The notes: a model not told the origin generated them from the sequence alone. Shown: positions 17,499 through 26,287, counted from the stretch's first letter. The stretch: 64,000 nucleotides of DNA from SHLQ01 sp033344795 (GCA_033344795.1 JAWPMS010000001.1:4802566-4866565), one strand, 5' to 3'. Program-made: numbers and translations.

Positions 17499-19234
17499 GA
17501 TCGAACCGAGGCTTGTGCCGCCCACTTGCGGTCCTCGTCCTGTCGATCGTGCTCGGTGGATGCGGGCTGTTCGGTGACGACGACGAATCCGCATCGCCAC
17601 AGGGCGGAGATGGCGAAGCCGTCACATCGGTACGCGTCGAGTCCGGCGATCGTTGGTTCGACATCGACCCCGCGACCATCCTGGTGGACGACAGCGGTCA
17701 ACCGTCTTCGGAGTCCGAGTCGATCTTGACCAGTCAAGTGGCGAACCTTTCGCTCACGCCGATCTCCCCCACCAACGCCGGTATCAGGGCGGAAGGCGCT
17801 GCGTTCACGGTCGTGCCATCACTCGTCGGCCAAGATCCCGACATCGGCGCCCTCGCGAACGAGATCGTGTCGGCGGCCGTGAATGGCCGCAACACCGTGC
17901 AGCTGCCGTTCTCACCGGTCGATGCCGAGGTCTCGGACCAAGACGCCCAAACGTACGCCGACGAACTGAACGAACGAATTGCGAATGGCATCACGGTCGC
18001 CATCGGAGGCGAGAAGAGCACGTTGTCTGCGTCTGCGCTCGCACCAGCTACCACCGTTGTGTGGAGAAGCGGTAGCTGGGACGTGTCGGTCGAATTCAGC
18101 CGCATCGATGCCGAGCTCGCGAGGATGTTCCCAACCGCAGGCCAGCAAGGTGGCGAGGCATCGTTCGACGTCATTCCGGGTGACAGCGATGAGGACCCCG
18201 ACACGGTGATCGTCGTACCTGGCCCACCGAAAACTGTTTGTTGTAGCGCTGCTTCCGTCCGACGCATCGAGCGAGCGCTCACTTCCGAACTCGACGTGGC
18301 GACCTTGCTCTACGAGAACGTCGATGGAGCGCGCGGAACGGCCTGGGCACGTGAACTCGGGATCACCGAGTTGGTGGGCTCCTTCACGACCAACTACACC
18401 GCCGGACAGAGCAGGAACACGAATATCGAACGAATCGCCGAGCTCACGCAGGGCGTGATTCTGGAACCCGGCGAGACGTTCTCTCTCAACGAGTTCGTTG
18501 GGCGACGCACCCGGGAGAACGGTTTCGTCCCCGCGGGAACGATCGTGAACGGCCACCTCGTCGACAGTGTCGGCGGCGGTATCAGCCAGTACGCCACCAC
18601 GATCTTCAATGCTGCCTTCTTCGCTGGTCTCGAGTTCGAGTCGTATCAATCACACTCGATCTACTTCAGCCGCTACCCCTATGGACGCGAGGCGACCATC
18701 TCCTGGCCGGCGCCACAACTCGAGATTCACAACCCGACGCCGTACGGGGTCCTCATCTGGCCCACGACCACCGATCGGTCGGTGACTGTGAAATTGTTCT
18801 CGACCAAGTGGGTCGATGCTGAGCAGACGGGACAGAGCGAGACCACCATCGGCGTTGCTTGCACTCGCGTGACGACACAACGCACGCGTACGTTCGTCGA
18901 GGACGGTTCCGAAGAGATCGATTCGGTCTTCGCCACCTACCGCCCTGAGGGGATCGCCTGCGATGGCACCCCGACACAGAATCCGGACGAAGAACAGATC
19001 GAGGATCTCGAAGACGGTGAGGATCCGAACTTCGAGAACGGGACGACAACCACGACCGTTGACCCGGGTGCGACGACCACCACGACGGTCGATCCAAATG
19101 CTTCGACAACCACGACCACCGTTGCTCCGACCACCACAACGACAACGGTTGACCCCGATGCGACCACGACAACCACGACGACCACCACCACCAGCACAAC
19201 GACGACGACCACCACGACGACGCCGGCCGGATAG
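17495..19234 (+). CDS. VanW-family lipoprotein with Thr-rich C-terminal tail
   Basis: 579 aa. The GTG start shares bases with the nucS stop (GTGA), so the two genes are translationally coupled. The lipobox LGGC (Cys23) follows a hydrophobic signal. Residues 40-260 resemble the peptidoglycan-binding/YoaR-like repeats that precede VanW; the VanW domain lies at about 300-430 and includes PGETFSLNEFVGRRT and GGGISQYATTIFNAAF. Residues ~517-579 are almost only Thr blocks separated by VDP units. VanW proteins act on or near the cell wall. The Thr tail is a plausible O-glycosylated, surface-exposed stalk end. Confidence 0.87.
   Translation: MRSNRGLCRPLAVLVLSIVLGGCGLFGDDDESASPQGGDGEAVTSVRVESGDRWFDIDPATILVDDSGQPSSESESILTSQVANLSLTPISPTNAGIRAEGAAFTVVPSLVGQDPDIGALANEIVSAAVNGRNTVQLPFSPVDAEVSDQDAQTYADELNERIANGITVAIGGEKSTLSASALAPATTVVWRSGSWDVSVEFSRIDAELARMFPTAGQQGGEASFDVIPGDSDEDPDTVIVVPGPPKTVCCSAASVRRIERALTSELDVATLLYENVDGARGTAWARELGITELVGSFTTNYTAGQSRNTNIERIAELTQGVILEPGETFSLNEFVGRRTRENGFVPAGTIVNGHLVDSVGGGISQYATTIFNAAFFAGLEFESYQSHSIYFSRYPYGREATISWPAPQLEIHNPTPYGVLIWPTTTDRSVTVKLFSTKWVDAEQTGQSETTIGVACTRVTTQRTRTFVEDGSEEIDSVFATYRPEGIACDGTPTQNPDEEQIEDLEDGEDPNFENGTTTTTVDPGATTTTTVDPNASTTTTTVAPTTTTTTVDPDATTTTTTTTTTSTTTTTTTTTPAG
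19046..19230 (+). repeat. low-complexity Thr-codon repeat (ACN tracts) in the VanW gene
   Basis: About 185 bases of ACN codons, mainly ACC/ACG/ACA, interrupted four times by VDP(G/N/D)A- or VAP-type units, so that Thr blocks of 5-10 residues repeat. Codon choice varies, indicating selection for the protein and not a pure DNA slippage tract. Long valine-rich open frames on the opposite strand are artefacts of this tract. Confidence 0.85.
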
Positions 19235-19303
19235 GCCACAGTTCACACCCCCGGGCTCCGGCAGGGCCAGGGTCGATCTCGTTCGCTCGGTACGATCGGT
19301 TCC

Positions 19304-20527
19304 GTGATCACCGTCGACACCGCGATCGTTGGCGCCGGCCCAGCCGGTGCAGCTGCAGCGCACACTCTCGCGGCCGCCGGACACGATGTGCTGCTGATCG
19401 ACAAGGCGACCTTTCCCCGCGACAAGTTCTGTGGCGACGGACTCACCACGTTGTGCCTTCGACAACTCGAGGAGATGGGTTTCTCTGTCGACGATGTCCC
19501 TTCGTTCACCCCGGTCACTGGGGCTGTGTTGCACTCGCCATCCGGACGACGGCACGACATTCCACTTCCTGCGGGTCCGGGCCTGTACGCCGCCGTAGCC
19601 AGACGCGAGGAACTTGACGCGGCACTGGTTGCATTCGCCCAAAGTTCCGGTGCTGCGACCCGCTTCGGATCAAAAGTCGTCAGCGTCGAGCCAGGCATCG
19701 ACAGCATCGTTCTGACGGACGAATCAGGAACGACGATCACGGCGAATCAGTGCATCGCTGCAGACGGCATGTGGTCACCGGTTCGCAAGCTGCTCGGACT
19801 CGACATGGAGAAGTACCGCGGTGAATGGCACGCCTTCCGCCAGTACTTCGAGAACGTCTCGTCGGCAGCGGCATCCGAGCTCTGGATCTGGTTCGAGCCG
19901 GATGTGCTCCCTGGCTACGTCTGGTCGTTTCCCGTCGGTGATGGTCGAGCGAACGTCGGCTTCGGCATCTTGCGTGGCGGCGACATCTCGACCCAGGACA
20001 TGAAGTCATTGTGGCCTGAGCTTCTCGAGCGCCCGCACATACGCAACGTGATCGGCCGGGACGCCACGCCCGAATCTCCACATCGCGCGTGGCCGATTCC
20101 GGCCCGCATCGACCAAGCGCCTTTGGTGGGTCCGAGAACGTTGTTCGTCGGCGATGCCGCAACCGCCTGCGACACGCTCACCGGCGAAGGAATCGGCCAG
20201 GCGTTACTCACCGGCCGAGAAGCGGCCGCCACGATTCTCGCGGCGCACTCCGACTTCGACAGCGCAAGCAAGGCATACGAGTCTGCCGTACGCGCCGAGC
20301 TGGTCGCCGACCACAAGATGGCCTCAATGCTCGGCAGGTTGCTCGAGCGCCCCAGGATCGCCGAGTTCGCTCTGCGCGCCGTCGGGACCAACGATTGGAC
20401 ACGGCGCAATTTCGGCAGGTGGATGTTCGAGGATTACCCTCGGGCACTGATCGCCACGCCACGTCGATGGCATCGTGGGATGTTCTCCGGGCCCGGCGCC
20501 GAGCTGAAATCTCCAACCGCGCCATAA
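19304..20527 (+). CDS. geranylgeranyl-reductase-family FAD-dependent oxidoreductase
   Basis: 407 aa from GTG at 19304. The FAD-binding GxGxxG motif is DTAIVGAGPAGAAAAHTL. It is followed by the family-typical FPRDKFCGDGLTTLCLRQLEEMG, and later the second FAD motif GPRTLFVGDAATACDTLTGEGIGQAL. This matches the geranylgeranyl-reductase/halogenase branch of flavoprotein monooxygenases. Probable substrates are polyprenyl chains of menaquinone or membrane lipids. A BLUF photoreceptor follows 57 bases downstream. Confidence 0.9.
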   Translation: MITVDTAIVGAGPAGAAAAHTLAAAGHDVLLIDKATFPRDKFCGDGLTTLCLRQLEEMGFSVDDVPSFTPVTGAVLHSPSGRRHDIPLPAGPGLYAAVARREELDAALVAFAQSSGAATRFGSKVVSVEPGIDSIVLTDESGTTITANQCIAADGMWSPVRKLLGLDMEKYRGEWHAFRQYFENVSSAAASELWIWFEPDVLPGYVWSFPVGDGRANVGFGILRGGDISTQDMKSLWPELLERPHIRNVIGRDATPESPHRAWPIPARIDQAPLVGPRTLFVGDAATACDTLTGEGIGQALLTGREAAATILAAHSDFDSASKAYESAVRAELVADHKMASMLGRLLERPRIAEFALRAVGTNDWTRRNFGRWMFEDYPRALIATPRRWHRGMFSGPGAELKSPTAP

Positions 20528-20584
20528 CGAAACCGATCAAGTGCAAGATCGTTTCCGTCGATACATGGGTGAAGGAGAAACGTG

Positions 20585-21076
20585 ATGACAACCCTTACCT
20601 CTATCCCAGAATCGCTGGCAGATGGGACGGAAGCAGAACATGTGCTTCAGCTCGGATACGCGAGTGCTGGAACCGTTGATTTCAGCGACGAGGACCTTGT
20701 CGAGCTGCTCGCAAAGTCTCGCCGCAACAATGCCGCCGCTGGGATTAGCGGCATGCTTCTTTATCACGAGGGATCCTTCTTGCAGGTCCTCGAAGGCCCG
20801 GAGGAGGCAGTGGAGAACCTCTACGAACGGATCTGTGGGGACACACGCCATTCCGAGGCCATCTTGCTGTTCAGGCGAGAGCACGACCATCGGCAGTTCG
20901 ACAATTGGACGATGGGCTTTCATCGAGTGAGTGCGGAGTTCTCGAAGCAGCCACCGGGTTTGAACGAGTTTCTGGCAACCGGTGTCACGACCATCACCGA
21001 CAGGGATGCGGAGAAGGTGCGAAACATCCTCCTGGGCTTTCGTGAAGGTCGGTGGCGGCGACTCGTCGACCACTAG
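20585..21076 (+). CDS. BLUF-domain blue-light photoreceptor
   Basis: 163 aa from ATG at 20585, with GGAG 7 bases upstream (a GTG at 20582 is less well placed). BLUF domain at about residues 18-112. All photocycle residues are present with spacing identical to AppA: Tyr25 (QLGYAS), Asn49 (NNAAAGISG), Gln67 (SFLQVLEG), Trp108 and Met110 (DNWTMGF). These rearrange hydrogen bonds around FAD under blue light. No output domain is fused, so signalling is by protein-protein contact through the ~50-residue C-terminal helices. No EAL/GGDEF partner is adjacent; the upstream gene is a prenyl-reductase-like flavoprotein. Confidence 0.93.
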   Translation: MTTLTSIPESLADGTEAEHVLQLGYASAGTVDFSDEDLVELLAKSRRNNAAAGISGMLLYHEGSFLQVLEGPEEAVENLYERICGDTRHSEAILLFRREHDHRQFDNWTMGFHRVSAEFSKQPPGLNEFLATGVTTITDRDAEKVRNILLGFREGRWRRLVDH

Positions 21077-21096
21077 GACGGCCATCGGTGCCGTCC
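21076..21096. terminator. hairpin between convergent genes, possible bidirectional terminator
   Basis: GGACGGC (21076-21082) / GCCGTCC (21090-21096), 7-bp perfect stem with a 7-base loop, starting at the BLUF stop codon and lying before the stop of the convergent SnoaL-like gene. No T tract follows, so termination strength is uncertain. Confidence 0.45.
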
Positions 21097-21113
21097 ACCA
21101 AGATCAGGTGGGG

Positions 21114-21503
21114 TTATCGGCTGACGATCGGAGACCCGTGGTGCACCACCAGGTTCCAACGGGCATCACCGTCGAAGACGAAAATGTTCAGCGCAGCCGT
21201 GGCGGCCGCGTTTCCGCCCTGGTCGACCATGTTCTCGTCGACGGAGACATAGGCGAAGTTTCCTTCCACCATCACGTGTTCGTTGGTCAAGATGACCTGA
21301 AGGCTCTGCGGTCCGTTGAAGATCGAGGCGTATGACTGAATGATGTCGTCCGTGCCGTGCAAGGTCGGCCAGCCAGGGTGTGTACACGTGGCACGTTCGC
21401 TGTGCTCCCAGGTCGACGACATCAGGTCGAGGTCCTGCCGCTCGAACGCATCGTAGTAGTCAGCGTTCGCTGTGGAGACAGCGTCCGTCGGGTTGTTGTC
21501 CAT
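21114..21503 (-). CDS. SnoaL-like / NTF2-fold protein
   Basis: 129 aa. The cone-shaped NTF2/SnoaL fold is indicated by the N-terminal helix YYDAFERQDLDLMSSTW, the loop CTHPGWPTLHG, and the final strands LNIFVFDGDARWNLVVHHGSP. Members of this DUF4440/SnoaL_3 group act as small-molecule isomerases, hydrolases or ligand-binding domains; no function can be given. Monocistronic, convergent with the BLUF gene. Confidence 0.8.
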   Translation of the reverse strand: MDNNPTDAVSTANADYYDAFERQDLDLMSSTWEHSERATCTHPGWPTLHGTDDIIQSYASIFNGPQSLQVILTNEHVMVEGNFAYVSVDENMVDQGGNAAATAALNIFVFDGDARWNLVVHHGSPIVSR

Positions 21504-21562
21504 CCCTGAAGTTGTATCAGCGATCTAGGTTCGAGTTCGGCCGGTGTGGCTCTCGAACGCCG

Positions 21563-23413
21563 CTACGCGCTTGCGCCTTCTCGAGCGTTCTTGAGGCGCT
21601 TTGCCTGACGTGCACGGTTGGTGCCGTCAAGGTTTACCTTGCGCAGACGAATGTTCGCTGGCGTGACTTCGACACACTCGTCATCGCCGATTGTCTCCAG
21701 CGCGCCTTCGAGCGAAAAGATCTTCGGCGGTGTGAGGCGCACCGTGTCGTCGGAGGACTGGGTGCGAATGTTGTCGAGCTTTTTCTCTTTGCACACGTTG
21801 ACATCCATGTCTTCGTTGCGAGGGTTCTCGCCGATGATCATGCCTTCGTATACCTCGACACTTGGCGGAATGTAGAAGACTGCGCGCTCCTGCAAATTCT
21901 GAATAGCGTTGATCGTGCTCGAGCCGATGCGATCCGCGACGATCGAGCCCCTGTTGCGCATGCGGATCTCGCCTTGCCACGGGATCCAACCCTCGAACAC
22001 GTGGTTCGCGAGGCCGGTACCGCGGGTTTCGGTGAGAAATCCGGTTCGGAAACCGATCAGCGCGCGAGCGGGAACGATGTACTCGAGCCGAACCCAGCCA
22101 TCGCCATGGTTGGTCATGTTCTCCATCTTCGCCTTACGTTCACCGAGCATCTGCGTGATGCCGCCGACGTGTTCTTCGGGAATGTCGATGGTGAGCCGTT
22201 CGGTCGGCTCGTGGAGCGTGCCGTCGATCTCCTTGGTGAGAACCGCTGGCTTGCCAACCGTGAGCTCGAATCCTTCGCGACGCATCGTTTCAACGAGAAC
22301 GGCGAGCTGAAGCTCACCACGGCCCTGAACCTCGAAGGTGTCGGGGCGGTCGGTTGGCAGCATCCGGATCGAAACGTTGCCCACGAGTTCTTTTTCGAGG
22401 CGGTCCTTGATCTGGCGAGCTGTCAGTTTGTCGCCATCCTTGCCAGCGAGCGGCGAGGTATTGGTGCCGATCGTCATCGACAGGGTCGGTTCGTCGACGG
22501 TGATGACGGGCAGCGGCCGGGGGTCGTTCAGGTCGGCCAGCGTCTCGCCGATCATGATCTGTTCGATGCCTGAAATCTGTACGATCTCGCCAGGGCCAGC
22601 CTCATCGACGTCTACGTTCGTGATGCCGTCGGTGACGGTCAGGGTGATGACCTTGGCCTGGCCAATCGTGCCGTCGGTCTTGCACCAGGCAACCTGCTGG
22701 CCCTTCTTGATGGTGCCTTGCATGACTCGGCAGATGGCGATTCGCCCGAGGTACGGAGAGGCATCGAGGTTCGTGACCCACACCTGCGTGGGGTGATCCT
22801 CTTCGTATTCCGCTGGCGGGATCGCTTCGATGAGGGTTTCGAACAGTGGCGTCATGTCGGTTCCGGTTGGTCCGTCGACGTCGAGCTGTGCGTAGCCCAG
22901 ACGGGCGGCGGTGTACACGATTGGAAAGTCGATCTGATCTTCGTCGGCGCCAATGTCGATGAAGAGGTCGTAGACCTCGTCGACGACCTGAGCAACGCGA
23001 GCATCCGGCCGGTCGATCTTGTTGATGACGAGCACCACAGGCAAACCGAGCTTCATGGCCTTGCCGAGAACGAAGCGGGTCTGTGGAAGCGGACCTTCAC
23101 TCGAGTCGACGAGAAGGACCACACCGTCGACCATGGTGAGCGCGCGTTCGACCTCGCCACCGAAGTCCGCGTGACCGGGGGTGTCGACGATGTTGATCTT
23201 GGTGTCGCCGAACGTGACCGCCGCGTTGTTGGCGAGGATCGTGATGCCCTTTTCCTTCTCCAGGTCGGTGTTGTCCATCACTCGCTCGACGACTTCACCG
23301 TGGTCGGAAAATACGCCGGCCTGTTTCAGCAGGGCGTCGACAAGGGTGGTCTTGCCATGATCGACGTGGGCGATCATGGCGATGTTTCGAAGGTCTTCGC
23401 GTCGTTGCACCAC
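21563..23413 (-). CDS. typA: ribosome-associated translational GTPase TypA/BipA
   Basis: 616 aa, full length for TypA. G1 loop AHVDHGKTTL, G2-type TDLEKEKGITI, G3 DTPGHADF, and G4 NKIDR are all intact. Domains II, III, V and the BipA C-terminal domain follow (the segment GRGELQLAVLVETMRREGFE is shortened here to its family character). The basic tail RQAKRLKNAREGA contacts ribosomal RNA in the family. The role is in ribosome assembly and stress or cold adaptation. Monocistronic, facing away from the palindrome-rich gap at 23414-23991. Confidence 0.96.
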   Translation of the reverse strand: MVQRREDLRNIAMIAHVDHGKTTLVDALLKQAGVFSDHGEVVERVMDNTDLEKEKGITILANNAAVTFGDTKINIVDTPGHADFGGEVERALTMVDGVVLLVDSSEGPLPQTRFVLGKAMKLGLPVVLVINKIDRPDARVAQVVDEVYDLFIDIGADEDQIDFPIVYTAARLGYAQLDVDGPTGTDMTPLFETLIEAIPPAEYEEDHPTQVWVTNLDASPYLGRIAICRVMQGTIKKGQQVAWCKTDGTIGQAKVITLTVTDGITNVDVDEAGPGEIVQISGIEQIMIGETLADLNDPRPLPVITVDEPTLSMTIGTNTSPLAGKDGDKLTARQIKDRLEKELVGNVSIRMLPTDRPDTFEVQGRGELQLAVLVETMRREGFELTVGKPAVLTKEIDGTLHEPTERLTIDIPEEHVGGITQMLGERKAKMENMTNHGDGWVRLEYIVPARALIGFRTGFLTETRGTGLANHVFEGWIPWQGEIRMRNRGSIVADRIGSSTINAIQNLQERAVFYIPPSVEVYEGMIIGENPRNEDMDVNVCKEKKLDNIRTQSSDDTVRLTPPKIFSLEGALETIGDDECVEVTPANIRLRKVNLDGTNRARQAKRLKNAREGASA

Positions 23414-23991
23414 ACAACGGTAACGGGAATGGGGTCAACGCCCTCGTAATACAACGTAGATAGGGGTCACAGTGATAACTCGAGACTTCCGGTCGAGATC
23501 CGGCGTAACTGACATGGTCGTTTTGCGAGCTCCGCTCCCCTCTCCCCCGAGGCGTTTCCTTCGTGCGCATAGACACACATGTTTTGGCTCGCAAGGCAGC
23601 AGCGACTGGCGGAGCGATTCCATCACCGGCATGTGACGTCGGACACAGCCAACCTGGCACCTTTTTTAAAAAAGGGGTCAGACCCCCTTCTCGACGAAAG
23701 GGGTCAGACCCCTGCGGCTCCAAGAGGCGACAGGGGAGCCGGAACCAGCGAAACGCGTGAGCCTGTATACGCACGAATACCCGCCAGATCCGGAGTGAGG
23801 ACGGACGGCGAACGGCTCGTGGCCTCAGGCAGTCTGCGGAGCATCCAAAGCGAAGCGACGATGCGATTGCCGGGAGCGAAGCGGGAAACAGGGCGAAGCC
23901 TTGGATTCATTGGAACCAAACGCGGCCGATGGACGTAGAAGGAGTGAACCCAAACGGCACCCTCCTGCCCCTGAAACGAGGAGATCCACCC
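23414..23991. other. 578-base non-coding gap between divergent typA and DUF4349 genes
   Basis: No convincing gene in either strand; the open frames here lack starts, ribosome sites and family character. The left part must hold the typA promoter. The middle contains T6A6 (23662-23673) followed by two direct copies of GGGGTCAGACCCC (23674-23686, 23700-23712). The right part is purine-rich with repeated GCGAAGC words and leads to the strong GAGGAG ribosome-binding site (23978-23983) of the DUF4349 gene. Confidence 0.7.
23662..23712. repeat. GGGGTCAGACCCC palindrome, two direct copies plus T6A6
   Basis: Copies at 23674-23686 and 23700-23712, each a 6-bp inverted repeat around a central A, each preceded by A-runs. 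The 12-base T6A6 palindrome is fused to the first copy. The same 13-mer core recurs at 24022-24058 and 59495-59530. Confidence 0.85.
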
Positions 23992-25596
23992 ATGGCGGAC
24001 CCGACTTCAACCAGAGACAAAGGGTCTGACCCCTTTCCCAAAAAAGGGGTCAGACCCCTCTCGGGCGCCGCAAGATCGCATCCGCGGCGGTTGCGTTTCT
24101 TGGCACTACTGGCCGTCTTGGCAATGATCCTTGCCGCGTGCGGCGCTGACGATGACGCCACCGACACCACAGTTTCCGCTGACAGCGGTGGCGATTCGTC
24201 TGCAAATTTGGAGCGCAGCCGCGATGTCGACACCGTAGAGGATGCCGCTGACGGTGCCATGGCGGAGGCGCCTGCCGACGATGCGCCCGCAGAAGAGAGC
24301 CCCGACAGCGGAGACGTACTCGCCGATGCGGACGCCGCCGAGTCCGATGCCATTGGGTCCGGTGGTGGCACTCCTCCGCCGTTGAACACCCAACAGTTGG
24401 GGCGCGAGATCATCTTCACTGCGACGATCAACGTTGGCGTCGACGACGTAGCCGAAGCCGGAAACCAGGCCACCGACATCATCAACGACATCGGTGGATT
24501 CGTCTTTGGCCAGAACACCCAAGGTGGCGTCGAACCGCGCTCGACCATCACGTTCAAGGTCCGCCCCGAAGACTTCTCGATCGCCCTCGAACGCCTCGGA
24601 GGCATCGGCGAGCTCCGCAACCAGACGGTGACCACCGACGATGTCACCGAACGGGTCGTCGACCTGAACAGCCGCATCGAGGTCGCACAGTTGGGCGTGA
24701 ACCGGCTCCGTGAGGCCATGGAGAACACGACCACCCTCACCGACTTCGCCGAGCTCGAGAACCTCCTCCTCAGCCGTGAGAGCGATCTCGAGGTCATGCG
24801 TGGCCAGCTGCGAACCATCCGGGACCGCATCGACCTGGCCACGATCACCCTCACCCTCGAGCAGGACCGGGTGGTCAACGGGATCGAGCTGCTCTTCACG
24901 GTCTATGAAGGCCACGACGAGGGCATCTCGTGCCCCGGTCGAAACGCCAGTGATGCCCTCTTCGAGCCTGGGGATGAGGTCACCCTTTGCTTCGAGTCAC
25001 GGAACGCCGGCGATCAGCCACTCACCGACGTCAACGTGACCGAGACCGTTCTCGGGCTCGAAGGATCCGATCTGATCACCGTGTTCGGCGATACTGACGA
25101 TCTCCAGCCAGGCCAGACGGTCATCCAAGCCTGGGAGCTCACGGCCGAACGCGACCGCCCCCTCCGTGTGAGCGTCACCGCGACGCCGACCGATGGTGTG
25201 TCGACCGAGCCCGCCGGCCCAGCCGTTCGCTCGCAGGACACTCCGGTGCTCCGTGTGAACGAGGACGCCGTTGACCCAGGGTTCAGCGATGGCTTCGACG
25301 CCGCCACCGACCTGCTCAAATCGATCTGGCTGATCGTCGTGGTTCTGGTCGGCTTCATTATTCCGCTGTTGGTGCTCGTGCCATTCCTGGCGCTTGCCTG
25401 GTTCGCGATCCGACGTCTCCTTCGCATGCGGGCGGAGCGAGAGGCCCAGCGCCATGCGCGAGCGCTGGAGATCCAGCGTGCGAATACTCCCCCGCCGCCG
25501 GCAACGAAGACTGAGACATCCTCTGACGCTGAGCGCTCAAGCGTGTTCGAAGACGACGGTCGGTCCGACGAAGAGGTCGGTTCAGAGGACGAATAG
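23992..25596 (+). CDS. DUF4349 lipoprotein with C-terminal membrane anchor; repeat-derived N-terminus
   Basis: 534 aa from ATG at 23992, which has GAGGAG 8 bases upstream. The first ~33 residues are unusual for a signal peptide: residues 10-23 (KGSDPFPKKGVRPL) are the translation of a palindromic repeat. A normal lipoprotein signal follows (RRLRFLALLAVLAMILAAC, Cys50). A TTG at 24091 would give an ordinary signal peptide but has no ribosome site. After an acidic linker comes the DUF4349 domain (about 135-290) with a coiled coil (VVDLNSRIEVAQLGVNRLRE), an extracellular beta region, one transmembrane helix (about 443-475), and a charged cytoplasmic tail. Probably an envelope-sensing or structural protein. 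Confidence 0.85.
   Translation: MADPTSTRDKGSDPFPKKGVRPLSGAARSHPRRLRFLALLAVLAMILAACGADDDATDTTVSADSGGDSSANLERSRDVDTVEDAADGAMAEAPADDAPAEESPDSGDVLADADAAESDAIGSGGGTPPPLNTQQLGREIIFTATINVGVDDVAEAGNQATDIINDIGGFVFGQNTQGGVEPRSTITFKVRPEDFSIALERLGGIGELRNQTVTTDDVTERVVDLNSRIEVAQLGVNRLREAMENTTTLTDFAELENLLLSRESDLEVMRGQLRTIRDRIDLATITLTLEQDRVVNGIELLFTVYEGHDEGISCPGRNASDALFEPGDEVTLCFESRNAGDQPLTDVNVTETVLGLEGSDLITVFGDTDDLQPGQTVIQAWELTAERDRPLRVSVTATPTDGVSTEPAGPAVRSQDTPVLRVNEDAVDPGFSDGFDAATDLLKSIWLIVVVLVGFIIPLLVLVPFLALAWFAIRRLLRMRAEREAQRHARALEIQRANTPPPPATKTETSSDAERSSVFEDDGRSDEEVGSEDE
24020..24059. repeat. palindromic repeat hairpin inside the DUF4349 signal-peptide coding region
   Basis: Inverted pair of the GGGGTC(A/T)GACCCC family: 24022-24036 pairs with 24043-24057 as a 15-bp perfect stem with a CCCAAA loop. 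It is in frame, so its six-base remainders do not break the reading frame of the lipoprotein gene. Confidence 0.85.
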
Positions 25597-25606
25597 TCGG
25601 CCCGGC

Positions 25607-25661
25607 CCGATCGGTCACCTCGACCGCCCCACTTGCCTGGGCGGATCGGGTGGCCGATCGG
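25607..25661. repeat. large interrupted inverted repeat downstream of the DUF4349 gene
   Basis: CCGATCGGTCACC (25607-25619) pairs with GGTGGCCGATCGG (25649-25661) with one U-G wobble. In the same register CCGCCC (25624-25629) pairs with GGGCGG (25639-25644) around a 9-base loop; a symmetrical 4x4 internal loop separates the helices. It starts 11 bases after the stop and has no T tract. It could be a terminator, an mRNA 3' stabiliser or a structured RNA. Confidence 0.6.
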
Positions 25662-25741
25662 CGCTCGACGTCTGGAGCCCTCAGGCGAGAAACTCGATTC
25701 GTGAGTGCAGCGGACGGCTCTTTCAGTAGCGTGGACCCTGC

Positions 25742-26287
25742 GTGGCACGACGAATTCGAGTTCCCAACACCTTCGAGCCCATCGACCTCGCGGTCGATGA
25801 GGCCTGGGACACGATTCGCGGCAATTCCGTCGCTGACCGAATCTTCTATGGCGCGTCAGAAGCCGCCAACTTCTCAAAGATCTGGCATGCGTTGAGCATT
25901 GCTCAGGCGATCGCAGTTCGAGATCCGAAGCGAGCCATGGCGACCAGTGCCGCACTTGGCATCGAAGCCGGACTGGTCAACGGGCCGATCAAGTCGCTCT
26001 TTGAGCGAGAACGGCCGACCGTCGACGAACGGCCGATGAAACTACGACAACCGAAGACATCGAGCTTTCCGTCTGGGCATGCAAGCGCTGCGGTCGTCGC
26101 AGCGTCGTTCCTGACCCCTGGCATGCCGCCGGCCCGCAAGTTCGCCGTTCGCACGCTTGCGGCGGTCGTGTCGACGAGCCGGATTCACGTGCAGATCCAC
26201 CATGCGACGGACGTTGCCGCCGGAGCCGCAACCGGATGGGTGCTCGCACGAGCGATTCGACCGGTGCTGAATCGGCTCTTGAGCTGA
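25742..26287 (+). CDS. PAP2-family phosphatase
   Basis: 181 aa from GTG at 25742. The three phosphatase motifs are present: KSLFERERPTVD (motif 1, K-x6-RP), FPSGHASAAV (motif 2, PSGH) and SRIHVQIHHATDVAAG (motif 3, SR-x5-H-x3-D). Hydrophobic segments are weaker than in large membrane PAP2 proteins, but the motif 2-3 region is membrane-like. Likely dephosphorylates a prenyl- or phosphatidyl-lipid phosphate. It precedes a class II aldolase gene by 22 bases. Confidence 0.88.
   Translation: MARRIRVPNTFEPIDLAVDEAWDTIRGNSVADRIFYGASEAANFSKIWHALSIAQAIAVRDPKRAMATSAALGIEAGLVNGPIKSLFERERPTVDERPMKLRQPKTSSFPSGHASAAVVAASFLTPGMPPARKFAVRTLAAVVSTSRIHVQIHHATDVAAGAATGWVLARAIRPVLNRLLS

Noticed and set aside
18650..19642. 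Large minus-strand frames opposite the Thr-rich tail, including poly-Val proteins
   Set aside because: Complement of ACN repeats gives valine/glycine/arginine-rich strings; no family similarity, and they overlap two well-supported genes.
23704..23919. Short open frames in the 23.4-24.0 kb gap
   Set aside because: They include repeat-derived sequence, lack ribosome sites and show no family resemblance.
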